Below are positions 7,371-15,676 of a stretch of 64,000 bases of DNA, piece by piece. Position numbers and translations under genes: made by a program. Under the pieces are notes generated by a model. The model had not been told where the DNA came from, did not search any database, and saw nothing but the letters and a program-made list of their open reading frames with translations. Position 1 is the stretch's first letter. Each line of letters starts with the position of its first letter. Source of the stretch: Billgrantia zhangzhouensis (GTDB taxonomy: Bacteria; Pseudomonadota; Gammaproteobacteria; Pseudomonadales; Halomonadaceae); assembly GCF_021404465.1 (NCBI RefSeq), contig NZ_JABFTT010000012.1, forward strand, positions 1-64,000. The letters run 5' to 3'.

Positions 7371-7826
7371 CGTGGTAACTCTCTCCGCGCCACCTTCTAC
7401 TCTCATCTTTTACTATCATGATGCCAGAGTTCGCTCGGCCTCGGGTTTCCACGTGGGTGCACGCAGGGGGAGGGACCGAGTTACCTATCCCCGCCCTGAG
7501 ACTCTTGGGCAGATCGGTCGGACCGACCGCAGGCGCGGTATCGGCGGTGCCAAACGCCTGGCTGATGAGCAGGGTGTCTTCGTATAGCTGGAGAGGGGTG
7601 AACTTGCCGTCATCCACCTTCAGATGCAGAGCAACGGGGGTCGTGAAGTTTTGCCATTCTGCTCGATGGTGCGGGAGAAGGTGCACAGGATAGGATGACG
7701 GCATTCTTATCGTCCGAACATAGTACGGCTACATATACCAGCCGGACTGCAGCCTATCCGGCACCTCAGGTTGGGGTTAGAGAGGGGGGGGGGCTCCCCT
7801 CCTAAGCGATCTAACTCGGATGGTAC
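7371..7826. other. Intergenic region with unassigned open frame and a G10 tract
   Basis: On the minus strand an open frame begins with ATG at 7704 and continues out of frame into the HD hydrolase. Its first 80 codons look protein-like, but I recognise no family, so it may be a decayed gene. A run of ten G lies at 7784-7793, close to the 3' end of the TRAP operon. No clear terminator was identified. Confidence 0.4.
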
Positions 7827-9131
7827 TTACATTTTTCCTGGCAGCCACAGGGCGATATTCGGGAAAGCCAGCAGCAGCGCAAGCATTATGAAGGCCGTAA
7901 AGATGAAAGGCACCAGTCCTTTGAAGATCTCCTCCAGCTTGACGAGATTCCCCGCCGCGCCTTTAACCACGAAGCAATTCAGCCCGATAGGGGGAGTCAC
8001 GGCGCCGATCTCTGCGAGAATGATCACATAGACACCGAACCAGATTGGATCAAAGCCAAGGCTCATCATGACCGGATGCGTGATGGGCAAGGAAATGGCG
8101 AGAAGCGAAGGGGCGTCCATCAACATGCCGATGAGCAGGTAGACTAAGGTAACGATTGTCACCACCATCCAAACGCTCAAGGTGCCGTTGACAAGTATGT
8201 CCTGAATGAAGGAAGACACTCCGCTGAGCGCGAGGAAGCGGGCGAAGATGAGGCCGCCAATAATAATGGCGAAGATCATTGCCGTAAGCACTACCGTTTC
8301 TGTCAAGCACTGCCCTAGCTTTATTTCACGAATGTTGCAACGAATGAGCGCCATGATAAAGGTCGAGAAAGCGCCCACTGCGCCAGATTCGGTGGGGGTG
8401 AAAACGCCACCGTACAGGCCTCCCAGCATGATCGTGATGACAAGAACCAAGGGGCCGATCATCCGAAGCGACCAGAGCTTTTCCTTCAAGGTATAGACGC
8501 TGTCATTCGCTGGGGCTTTTTCTGGAGAAATCAGAGAAATTGTCAGTACAGTCGCCGCAAGCAGGACGGCAAAGATGGCGCCGGGTATGATGCCAGCTAT
8601 CAAGAGTTTGCCTATCGCAGCATTGGTCAGGATGCCATAGACGACAATCAGTGCACTAGGTGGAATGAGTACCGCGAGCGTTCCCGCGATTGCAATGGAG
8701 GCCGCGGCAAATCCACGATCATAACCGCGCTGTACCATTTCCGGCATCGCCAATTTCGTGAACAGGGTTGCGGTGCCGACACTGGAACCAGAGGCCGCAC
8801 CAAAAGCTGCCGTGGCACCTGTACTAGCAAGCGCGAGGCCTCCCGGCAAACGACCAAACCATTTTGAACAGGCCTCGAAGAGGTCGTCACCGATTCCGGC
8901 GCGAATAGCGAAGAAACCCATGAGAAGAAACATTGGGATGGCGCTGAAGTGAAAGGCACTAACCACTGGGTAGATGATTGTGCCAAGCAGTGATATCGAC
9001 GGTATCCATCCGCTCATCAAGAGTATGCCACCGAACCCTATACTGAATAGCGCGAGCATGATCGGCGCGCCACACAAAATGAGAACGAAGAGGAGACCGG
9101 TCCCCGCAAGGCCGATGAATAGATCAGACAT
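7827..9131 (-). CDS. dctM: TRAP transporter large permease subunit (DctM)
   Basis: A 434-aa inner-membrane protein with about 12 hydrophobic spans. It shows the DctM pattern: an N-terminal GAPIMLALFSIGF, the central GATAAFGAASGSSVGTA and late motifs LLIGMLMDAPSLL and IGAVTPPIGLNCFVV. It is the Na+-driven translocation subunit that works with DctQ and the periplasmic receptor. Its ATG overlaps the dctQ stop by 8 bases, which indicates translational coupling. Last gene of the dctPQM operon. Confidence 0.92.
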   Translation of the reverse strand: MSDLFIGLAGTGLLFVLILCGAPIMLALFSIGFGGILLMSGWIPSISLLGTIIYPVVSAFHFSAIPMFLLMGFFAIRAGIGDDLFEACSKWFGRLPGGLALASTGATAAFGAASGSSVGTATLFTKLAMPEMVQRGYDRGFAAASIAIAGTLAVLIPPSALIVVYGILTNAAIGKLLIAGIIPGAIFAVLLAATVLTISLISPEKAPANDSVYTLKEKLWSLRMIGPLVLVITIMLGGLYGGVFTPTESGAVGAFSTFIMALIRCNIREIKLGQCLTETVVLTAMIFAIIIGGLIFARFLALSGVSSFIQDILVNGTLSVWMVVTIVTLVYLLIGMLMDAPSLLAISLPITHPVMMSLGFDPIWFGVYVIILAEIGAVTPPIGLNCFVVKGAAGNLVKLEEIFKGLVPFIFTAFIMLALLLAFPNIALWLPGKM

Positions 9132-9693
9132 GATTTACCCTCGAAGATTCGTTCGAGTTGGTGTCCAGGGAGTCGTTTTCGACAGGCATGAATTTCGAAT
9201 CGAGAATCGTCCCGATCGCTTCGAGTGCGAACTGGATGGTCAGAAGGCCGCAGCCTACACTGACAGCGAGCTTGGAGGGCCAAAGCGGAAATTGAATCGC
9301 TGCCCCCCAGACCATTTCATTCACTTGGTAGGAGCGCATTCCGTATCGAAACGTCCCCAAGGTAGCTGCCGCAAAAACCAAGCAGCCGAGGACCATCCAA
9401 AGTGCGTAGATGGCCCTTTGTACGCCAGCCGGGAAACGATGTGAGAAAGCTACCGTTCTCACGTGTTCGCGTTTCATCAGCGTGTAACCTAAAGGGAATG
9501 TGATGCACAGGACCAGTAGGGCCTGACTGATTTCGACCGATGCCGGAATGGGAGCGTTAAATACGGTTCGCAGCAGGGCGCTCAGTGCAATTAGCCACAT
9601 GATGATGAAGGTGGCGATTCCAGAGATCAGCGCTGCCAGAAACAGTATCTTCCCGTACAGCCGATAGACCGTTTTGAACGTGCGTGCTAGCAT
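9124..9693 (-). CDS. dctQ: TRAP transporter small permease subunit (DctQ)
   Basis: A 189-aa protein with four hydrophobic spans, including the family pattern VEISQALLVLCITFPLGYTL followed by KREHVRT. The start at 9693 is preceded by GGAGGA at 9 bases; a longer reading has no such site. It sits between the receptor and large permease genes and overlaps dctM by 8 bases. Confidence 0.88.
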   Translation of the reverse strand: MLARTFKTVYRLYGKILFLAALISGIATFIIMWLIALSALLRTVFNAPIPASVEISQALLVLCITFPLGYTLMKREHVRTVAFSHRFPAGVQRAIYALWMVLGCLVFAAATLGTFRYGMRSYQVNEMVWGAAIQFPLWPSKLAVSVGCGLLTIQFALEAIGTILDSKFMPVENDSLDTNSNESSRVNHV

Positions 9694-9721
9694 CTGGCGA
9701 TATCCTCCGCCATTGAGAATA

Positions 9722-9748
9722 TGGAGCGAAGCCCTCGGCCTCGCTCCA
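9722..9748 (-). other. Intercistronic hairpin between dctP and dctQ
   Basis: The arms tggagcga and tcgctcca (8 bp, extendable by a wobble pair) enclose an 11-base loop in the 72-base gap after the receptor gene. No T-tract is present. Such hairpins commonly protect the 3' end of the receptor mRNA and let it accumulate above the permease message. Confidence 0.5.
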
Positions 9749-9765
9749 CGTGGTAGTAGTGACAA

Positions 9766-10788
9766 TCACTCGGTGATGTCGTCCACAACGCGTTGAGCAT
9801 CCTCTGGGGACATTCCAGCTGCTATTGCACGCTGGACCCAGCTTTCCCTTGCGGCCTGAACGCCTTCGGCTTGAAGGGCCACCTCAAGAAATTCATCGTC
9901 TGGGAAGTCGATGATTTCAACCAAGTTTTCCTCTTCCCAATGTGCCTTTATGCGAGCCTCTTCTTCTTCAAAAAGGCGCAGAAGCTCATCCAGATGTTCA
10001 TGCTTTATTTCTTCCAATATGGCTTTATGATCTTCGGGAAGTGCATTGTATTTATCGAGATTCATCGCAATGATCTGACCCCAGTTGGCACCGAGGGGAA
10101 CGTCGATAAAGTAGGATGCCACTTCATGAAGCTGGAACGAGTCCACGAAGCCAATATCGGAAGTCGTACAGTCGAGAATGTTGTTGCTCATTGCCTCGTA
10201 CATTTCGACATCAACGAAGCTGACTGGAACACCGCCTAAGGCCTCGACCAGAGCCGGCAGGGCCACGCCGTAGGTACGAATACGCTTGCCTCTGAAATCT
10301 TCGAGAGTTTCGATCGGTGTAGTGCAGAAGAATCCGTAATTCGAGAGTGGGCGCACTGTGATCAATTTTGCGTTATAGCGTGCCAACTCTTCGGAGAAGG
10401 CTGGTATCTCTTCGTGCCATTCAAGCCAAAGCTCTCCGACCTCTCTCTGATTCCGCGTGTTCGGGGTGAAAAAAGGCAGTGCGTTGTTGATCGGCATCTG
10501 TTCGGGGAAGTAGGGGACAACGATGTTGCCCATGTGGATCATGCCGGTTTCGATGGCGGTGGGGGTTTCCTGGACAGAAGCTAGTACTCCGCCGAACTGA
10601 ATTCGGAACTGTAGCTCCCCCTCGGTTCGTTCGTTCACTTCCTCTGCCATCCACTCGGCAGCCTTGGTGTACATGTTACAGCATTCCGGGAAATGATCTC
10701 CCCAACGCAGGGTTTCGGCAATCACCGTATTGCTCATGGTTGCCGTGAGCATGGCTGCACCGAGGGTTGTCGATTTTATGATTTTCAT
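9766..10788 (-). CDS. dctP: TRAP transporter substrate-binding protein (DctP family)
   Basis: A 340-aa periplasmic receptor. The start at 10788 follows AGGAGGGGTA, and gives a normal signal peptide (basic MKIIK, hydrophobic core, cleavage near VIA|ETL at 24). Family features include LRWGDHFPE after the signal peptide, RGKRIRTYG (the conserved arginine segment that contacts carboxylate ligands) and GVPVSFVDVEMYEAMSNNILDC. It probably binds an organic acid. It is first in the operon and lies downstream of an operator-like element shared with the neighbouring transporter and catabolic genes. Confidence 0.9.
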   Translation of the reverse strand: MKIIKSTTLGAAMLTATMSNTVIAETLRWGDHFPECCNMYTKAAEWMAEEVNERTEGELQFRIQFGGVLASVQETPTAIETGMIHMGNIVVPYFPEQMPINNALPFFTPNTRNQREVGELWLEWHEEIPAFSEELARYNAKLITVRPLSNYGFFCTTPIETLEDFRGKRIRTYGVALPALVEALGGVPVSFVDVEMYEAMSNNILDCTTSDIGFVDSFQLHEVASYFIDVPLGANWGQIIAMNLDKYNALPEDHKAILEEIKHEHLDELLRLFEEEEARIKAHWEEENLVEIIDFPDDEFLEVALQAEGVQAARESWVQRAIAAGMSPEDAQRVVDDITE

Positions 10789-11227
10789 TACCCCTCCTAA
10801 AGGAGAACTAAACGGATTTTCATTGCCCCGCCTATTACTGCCGACGATAGCGCTCTGCGCGTTTACCGAGGCTGTGCGCAGTTTCGCGCGATACGCAGCA
10901 TGGGTGGGTGCCGTCACTACGTAGGATTCTGTTGTTTTGCCCGGGACTTTGAGCCCGTCCCTCTCCTACCTCTATATTTTTGTCATACTGTCCGACAATA
11001 TGTCAATGTGAAATGTAGATCGTAATGCCGTACGGCGCTTGTACACTTCGCATCGCTTAATAATTCTTTGCGTTTTCAATGAGCTAGCCTCCAGTCTCCT
11101 CGCGATTGCGCTGCCTCGCCGACGCTGCCTGAGACGAATGCGCTGGGTGCCGGTAGTGCCGAAGGGAAGGAGACGGATGGAGGCTCTACATTCGGGGGCA
11201 CGGAGCGGTTCGGGGACAAAGGGTTTC
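10789..11227. other. Promoter region of the TRAP operon plus non-coding spacer
   Basis: No gene was found. The side towards dctP holds the regulatory element described separately. The side towards tctA holds a 10-bp hairpin with one mismatch (cggttcgggg 11206-11215 / ccccgagccg 11231-11240) that overlaps the tctA stop region and may act as a weak terminator. The dctP 5' untranslated region appears long, about 190 bases. Confidence 0.45.
10979..11009 (-). promoter_or_regulatory. Shared operator-like element, site A (TRAP operon)
   Basis: On the minus strand it reads ATTGACATATTGTC, gg, then ACAGTATGACAA. It contains TTGACA as a plausible -35 and the inner TTGTNNNACAG pattern typical of FCD-family GntR targets. 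Sites B and C repeat the same element. The likely ligand-responsive regulator is the GntR protein encoded at 20796. Confidence 0.6.
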
Positions 11228-12736
11228 TCACCCCGAGCCGGAGGTTCGGGTTTTTGCGTTATATTTCTGGCGGATATTCGAGCTTAGGGCCAGGATAAGC
11301 AGACCCAGTGATAGCACCAGGACAGCTGCACTGATCGGGCGCTCGAAGAAGATGCTGTAGTCGCCTCGTGAGATGATCAATGCCCTGCGGAAATTTTCCT
11401 CAAGCAATGGACCAAGGACAAAACCGAGCAAGAGGGGAGCGGGCTGGAAATTGAGAAGCCGCATGCCATAGCCCATGATTCCCAGGATGAAGACCAGATA
11501 GACGTCGAAGACTGATCGATTGATGCTATAAACGCCGATGCAAATCAGCCCGATGACTGCGGGGTAGAGGAGGCGATAGGGTGTTTGAAGAACGGCGACC
11601 CAGAACCGGATGAGCGGAACGTTGAGTATCAGGAGAAAGACGTTGCCGATCCAGAAACTTGCGATCAGCCCCCAGAATACAACAGGCTCGTTGCTGATCA
11701 TGGAGGGACCCGGGGTAATGCCGTGGATCATCATCGCACCCAGGATCAGGGCCATGGTCGCGGTGCCGGGGATGCCCAGCGTCAAAGTGGGGATGAAGGC
11801 GGTCTGGGCCGCTGCATTGTTGGAGGATTCCGGACCTGCGATTCCTTCTACGGCTCCTTTGCCAAAGCGTTCTGGATGGCGCGAGACGCGTTTTTCGATG
11901 GCATAGCTGATGAACGAGGCGACCGTTGCCCCTGTGCCCGGAAGGGCACCGAAAAGGCTACCGATGGAGGTGCCGCGCATGATCGGTAAAACGGACCGCC
12001 GAGTTTCGCTCCAGGTGGGTAGCATGTCTCGCATCGAAACCTTGATCCTGGGGTGTTGGCGAGATGCATAGCGGACTGAGGCGATGATTTCCGATACGCC
12101 GAACAGGCCCATGGCGACGGCGACGATGGAAATACCATCATAGAGTTCGCGCATGCCGAAGGTTAACCGAGGAATGCCGGTGTTCACGTCCATGCCGACC
12201 GTCCCAAGCCCAAGTCCAGTAAGCACCATGGCTATGCTCTTGATTTGAGATCCCTGCGATATGGTCGAGGCCGCGATCAGACCAAATACGATGACCGAAA
12301 AATATTCCGGAGCACTAAAATTGAGTGCCAGCGCAATAAAGGTTGGGGTAAGTGCGATCAGCAACACGATACCGATAGACCCGCCGATAAAGGAGGCGAT
12401 GGCCGTAACGAAGAGCGCAACACCGGCCCGGTTGTTCTTGGCCATGGGATAACCGTCGAGGCACACGACAGCAGAGGAGGTGGTGCCTGGCAAATTGAGC
12501 AGGATAGCCGCGATTGACCCTCCGTATTCTGCACCATAGAAGATGCCCGCCAACATGATGAGAGCGGAAAGCGGTTCAAGATAGAAAGTTACCGGAAGGA
12601 GCAGTGAAACCGCTGCCAAGGCGCCAACACCTGGCAGAACGCCAATGAAGGTGCCTACGAATACACCGGTAAAGCAGTAAAAAAGGTTCTCGACCGTTAG
12701 CGCTTGTGAAAAGCCAAGGAGAAGGTTTTCGATCAT
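11228..12736 (-). CDS. tctA: Tripartite tricarboxylate transporter large permease (TctA)
   Basis: A 502-aa inner-membrane permease with about 12 spans. The diagnostic TctA stretches are present: GVLPGVGALAAVSLLLPVTF near residue 40 and GALPGTGATVASFISYAIEK further on, followed by EGIAGPESSNNAAAQ and LGIPGTATMALILGA. The ATG at 12736 (TGAGG upstream) gives the usual MIENLLLGF start. It lies 7 bases after tctB and is the last gene of tctCBA. Confidence 0.92.
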   Translation of the reverse strand: MIENLLLGFSQALTVENLFYCFTGVFVGTFIGVLPGVGALAAVSLLLPVTFYLEPLSALIMLAGIFYGAEYGGSIAAILLNLPGTTSSAVVCLDGYPMAKNNRAGVALFVTAIASFIGGSIGIVLLIALTPTFIALALNFSAPEYFSVIVFGLIAASTISQGSQIKSIAMVLTGLGLGTVGMDVNTGIPRLTFGMRELYDGISIVAVAMGLFGVSEIIASVRYASRQHPRIKVSMRDMLPTWSETRRSVLPIMRGTSIGSLFGALPGTGATVASFISYAIEKRVSRHPERFGKGAVEGIAGPESSNNAAAQTAFIPTLTLGIPGTATMALILGAMMIHGITPGPSMISNEPVVFWGLIASFWIGNVFLLILNVPLIRFWVAVLQTPYRLLYPAVIGLICIGVYSINRSVFDVYLVFILGIMGYGMRLLNFQPAPLLLGFVLGPLLEENFRRALIISRGDYSIFFERPISAAVLVLSLGLLILALSSNIRQKYNAKTRTSGSG

Positions 12737-12743
12737 TTGTGCC

Positions 12744-13184
12744 TCACAATGGCCAGCTGAATGGTGGCATGCGCAGCCCCAGGAGCAGCACAAAGATTAT
12801 CCAGCTGAAAACCGACAGCATTGCTGCAACCAATATCGACTGCATCCAGTCGAACGCCCTGTCGCCCATGGCTGAAATCACAACCGCAGCCACCAGGGCG
12901 GGAATGAAACCGAAAATACGTACCAAGACGGCAAAGGCCAATATCGCTGCTGTGACGCTGAGGAAAGGTGCGAAATCTGCGCTCTCCGTTGCTGGGCGCC
13001 GATCTAAAAGAGCGATGAGTGCTGCGCTGCCTACGAGTAGATAGCCGATAAGTTGGGGAAAATACCCCGGCCCCATCGACCGGGCCGTACCAACGTCAAG
13101 GCCTGCCGACCCCAGTATGAAGCCTCCGCCCAAGAGGGCGACGGCCCCTGCCGAGAGATATGCGGAAAGGGCGTTGTCGGACAT
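12744..13184 (-). CDS. tctB: Tripartite tricarboxylate transporter small permease (TctB)
   Basis: A 146-aa protein with four hydrophobic spans, carrying the TctB hallmark GPGYFPQLIGYLL after the first span and a conserved second half with paired spans. It stabilises TctA and completes the membrane part of the transporter. Gene order on the minus strand is tctC, tctB, tctA. Confidence 0.85.
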   Translation of the reverse strand: MSDNALSAYLSAGAVALLGGGFILGSAGLDVGTARSMGPGYFPQLIGYLLVGSAALIALLDRRPATESADFAPFLSVTAAILAFAVLVRIFGFIPALVAAVVISAMGDRAFDWMQSILVAAMLSVFSWIIFVLLLGLRMPPFSWPL

Positions 13185-13214
13185 CTCGCCAGCCTCCTCC
13201 GTGTGATGAAAGGG

Positions 13215-13236
13215 GGCGCTGCTTGGCCGCAGCGCC
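13215..13236 (-). other. Intercistronic hairpin between tctC and tctB
   Basis: A perfect 8-bp GC-rich stem (ggcgctgc / gcagcgcc) with a 6-base loop, in the 61-base gap after the receptor gene. No T-tract is present. It sits at the same relative position as the hairpins after the other two receptor genes in this window. Confidence 0.55.
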
Positions 13237-13245
13237 TGCGATGCT

Positions 13246-14232
13246 TTAGTCCATGTCGGTGAGTACGGAGAGCCAGCGCTCGACGTCCGATTGGATCAGC
13301 GCTCCGAAAGCTTCGCGACCGCGTACCTCGGGGGACGGGGCTTGCATGGCAAGTTCGACATAGCGTTCGTTGAGCGCCTCGCTTTCAAGGGCATGGTTGA
13401 CGGCCTCTTCGAGTCGCACGAGAACGTCTTCGGGGGTTCCGGCGGGAGCGACCAGGCCGTTCCACACGACCATGTCGAATTCAGGCATGCCTGCTTCGGC
13501 GAAGGTCGGCACGTCCGGCAACTGGTCGATCCGCTCCTCGCTCGTAATGGCGAGCGCCTTGGCCTGGCCTTCTGTATGCACCGGAATCATCGTGGCCGTC
13601 TGATCGATTTGGGCGTCCATGACACCTGCGAACAGATCGTTCAGGGCCGGTCCTGCGCCTTGGTAGGTGACCAGCTCGGCCTCGAGCTCAGCGAGGCTCA
13701 ACAAGAGGCTGGGGGCAAGCCAGCCCGTTGATCCGGGCCCGGATGTGCCGAAGTTGGCAAGCCCGGGGTTCTCTTCCATGTAGGTAAGGAAGTCCTCGAG
13801 GGTCTCAAACCCGCTTTGGTTGCTCACCGTCAGCACCATGGGCACGTTGGCGACGTTCCCGATGGGTTCGAAATCCTCGATCGGATCGAAGGGCAGGTCG
13901 TCGTAGATGGCAACGTTGGCTGCCAGGTGCCCCATGTTGCCAAAGCTGAGCGTATATCCGTCGGGCTCGGCAGAAGCACCCTGTGTCATGCCGATGGTCG
14001 CGCCTGCGCCGGGCACGTTCTCGATGACGACGTTCGCGCCCAAGTACTCGCTCATTTCCCGCCCCATGAGGCGGGCGAGAAGGTCGGTCGCTCCGCCCGG
14101 TGCCGCTCCCACGATGATGGTAATGGGCTTGTTGGGAAATTCCTGGGCCATAGCGGTCATCGGGCCGGCCACCGTCATGGCAAGACCTATCGCTCCCACT
14201 GAGCCCTTGATCAATGCTTGGATCTTCCTCAT
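13246..14232 (-). CDS. tctC: TTT substrate-binding protein (TctC/Bug family)
   Basis: A 328-aa periplasmic receptor of the Bug family. The ATG at 14232 was chosen because GGAG lies 7 bases upstream; an ATG two codons earlier is too close to it. A signal peptide ends near AMA|QEFP. Bug hallmarks follow: PNKPITIIVGAAPGGATDLLAR, ENVPGAGATIGM, the G-x-L-S-F-G-N loop and DVPTFAEAGMPEF. Bug proteins bind carboxylates such as citrate, glutamate or aromatic acids; the ligand here is unknown. The gene diverges from the catabolic genes to its right. Confidence 0.92.
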   Translation of the reverse strand: MRKIQALIKGSVGAIGLAMTVAGPMTAMAQEFPNKPITIIVGAAPGGATDLLARLMGREMSEYLGANVVIENVPGAGATIGMTQGASAEPDGYTLSFGNMGHLAANVAIYDDLPFDPIEDFEPIGNVANVPMVLTVSNQSGFETLEDFLTYMEENPGLANFGTSGPGSTGWLAPSLLLSLAELEAELVTYQGAGPALNDLFAGVMDAQIDQTATMIPVHTEGQAKALAITSEERIDQLPDVPTFAEAGMPEFDMVVWNGLVAPAGTPEDVLVRLEEAVNHALESEALNERYVELAMQAPSPEVRGREAFGALIQSDVERWLSVLTDMD

Positions 14233-14320
14233 GGCCATACTCCATTTTTGGTTGTTGGGTGCTCTATTCGTTTTTGTACGTCCAATGTGTTCGACCCCAA
14301 GGCGAACTTGTGGTGCAATG

Positions 14321-14349
14321 ATTGACATATTGTCTTACAGTCTGTCAAT
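14321..14349. promoter_or_regulatory. Shared operator-like element, site B (tctC promoter)
   Basis: Reads ATTGACATATTGTC, tt, ACAGTCTGTCAAT. The outer arms ATTGACA / TGTCAAT are a palindrome nested around the inner TTGTCTTACAG. It matches site A in the first 14 bases without a mismatch. It lies about 90 bases upstream of tctC, in the divergent region shared with the catabolic operon. Confidence 0.65.
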
Positions 14350-14390
14350 CAGTCGATAGGCGAACGCCAGGAAGCGGAGTGTATTTGTCG

Positions 14391-14417
14391 TATTGACCTA
14401 TTGTATGACAATATGCA
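14391..14417 (+). promoter_or_regulatory. Shared operator-like element, site C (catabolic operon promoter)
   Basis: Reads ATTGACCTATTGT, atg, ACAATATGCAA on the plus strand. It is a third variant of the element, with a cleaner inner palindrome ATTGT-N3-ACAAT. It precedes the GTG start of the hydrolase gene by about 72 bases and includes a TTGACC that could be the -35. Confidence 0.6.
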
Positions 14418-14488
14418 AGGATCGTGATGTGTCGCTTAGGGTTGGAGTGTGGCCGAACGGGTCAAAGGAGACAGAGGGGGAGCCGAGC

Positions 14489-15298
14489 GTGAGTTCCGAT
14501 ACGTATGAGATCTATGCGATAAAATATGCGCAGCATGAGCGGCGTGCCCGGGAGAATTTCCTCGGGGGAGACATCCACGACGGCCCGATGGCCATGGATT
14601 ACTTCATCTGGGTCATCCGCAACGCGGTGCATACCATTGTCGTGGACACCGGCTTCGATCAGGCGATGGCCGACAAGCGAAAGCGCAGGATCGTGCGTCC
14701 GGTCGAAGAGGGGTTGGCGAAACTGGGTATCGCCCCGGCGGAGGTTAAGGACGTCGTCCTGACCCACCTTCATTACGACCACGCGGGCAATCATCACCTT
14801 TTCCCCAATGCCCGCTTTCACGTTCAGGAGCGTGAGCTGGCCTTCTGCACCGGCCGGTGCATGTGCCACCCCGAAATCAATCATCCCTATGCCGTCGAAG
14901 ACGTGAAGGTGATGATCGACCGTCTTTTCTCGGGGCGTCTGAGTTTTCGTGAGCCGGAAGACGTGCTGTTGCCGGGTATTACCTTGCATCGTGTCGGCGG
15001 GCATTCGGACGGCCTGCAAATCCTGCGTGTGCGCACGAAGCGGGGCTGGGTCGTTCTCGCCTCCGACGCGGCACATTACTTCGCCAATCTCGAGCTCAGG
15101 CTGGCCTATCCCGTCGTATTCAACCTGGGAGACATGTTCGAGGGCTACAAGAGGGTTCGCGAGCTGGCGGACTCCGAGGCCCACGTCATTCCGGGGCATG
15201 ATCCCAAGGTGCTGTCCATTTATCCGCCCGCATATGCCGACAGCGACGGCTGGATTGCACGACTCGACTTGCCGCCGGTCAACCCACACGATCAATAA
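14489..15298 (+). CDS. Metallo-beta-lactamase-fold hydrolase (lactonase-like)
   Basis: A 269-aa enzyme with the dinuclear metal motif HLHYDH at residues 93-98, a later GGHSDG His and the C-terminal HVIPGHDP His. The layout resembles N-acyl homoserine lactonases, so hydrolysis of a lactone or ester of a pathway intermediate is plausible. I chose the GTG at 14489, since GGGGGAG lies 7 bases before it; the upstream ATG at 14393 would place the start inside the operator. It is the first gene of the plus-strand catabolic set. Its substrate is unknown. Confidence 0.8.
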   Translation: MSSDTYEIYAIKYAQHERRARENFLGGDIHDGPMAMDYFIWVIRNAVHTIVVDTGFDQAMADKRKRRIVRPVEEGLAKLGIAPAEVKDVVLTHLHYDHAGNHHLFPNARFHVQERELAFCTGRCMCHPEINHPYAVEDVKVMIDRLFSGRLSFREPEDVLLPGITLHRVGGHSDGLQILRVRTKRGWVVLASDAAHYFANLELRLAYPVVFNLGDMFEGYKRVRELADSEAHVIPGHDPKVLSIYPPAYADSDGWIARLDLPPVNPHDQ

Positions 15299-15309
15299 AG
15301 GAAAATAAG

Positions 15310-15636
15310 ATGCTCGTTGAAATGCGTATTTATTACTGTGCCCCGACCAGGCTTCCGGCTCTGCTGGACCGATTCCGTTCGACGACTCTCGGTTTTTTCG
15401 ATAAGTACGGGATCGAACAGATCGGATTCTGGACGACAGCGGTTGGTGCAGACAATCACGCGCTTACCTACTTGCTCAAGTGGGAAGACATGGCGCAACG
15501 CGAGGCGCGCTGGAATGCTTTTCAGCAGGATCCGGAATGGATCGCCCGCCGTGCGGAGACGGAGCGAGAGAAACCCATCGTCACTCGTATCGAAAACTCT
15601 TTTCTCATCCCCACCGACTTTTCCGCGCTGCGTTGA
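15310..15636 (+). CDS. NIPSNAP family protein
   Basis: A 108-aa single-domain protein of the dimeric alpha/beta-barrel fold. NIPSNAP features include MLVEMRIYYCAPTRLPALLDRF at the start, the G-x-W-T-T strand, YLLKWEDMAQREARW and a W-x-x-F/A region. Family members are small enzymes or accessory proteins often found beside catabolic genes; the reaction is not defined. It is 11 bases downstream of the hydrolase gene and is presumably co-transcribed. Confidence 0.75.
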   Translation: MLVEMRIYYCAPTRLPALLDRFRSTTLGFFDKYGIEQIGFWTTAVGADNHALTYLLKWEDMAQREARWNAFQQDPEWIARRAETEREKPIVTRIENSFLIPTDFSALR

Positions 15637-15676
15637 CTTCCGAAGGGTCCACTGAAGTTTCACCATAGGAGGAGAA

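Noticed and set aside
7420..7704. GIGNSVPPPA in the minus-strand frame upstream of the HD hydrolase, similar to a cytosine methyltransferase motif
   Set aside because: No other methyltransferase motif is present, and the frame then runs out of phase into the hydrolase gene; the match is too short.
9793..10239. 148-codon open frame on + inside dctP
   Set aside because: Antisense shadow of a well-supported receptor gene.
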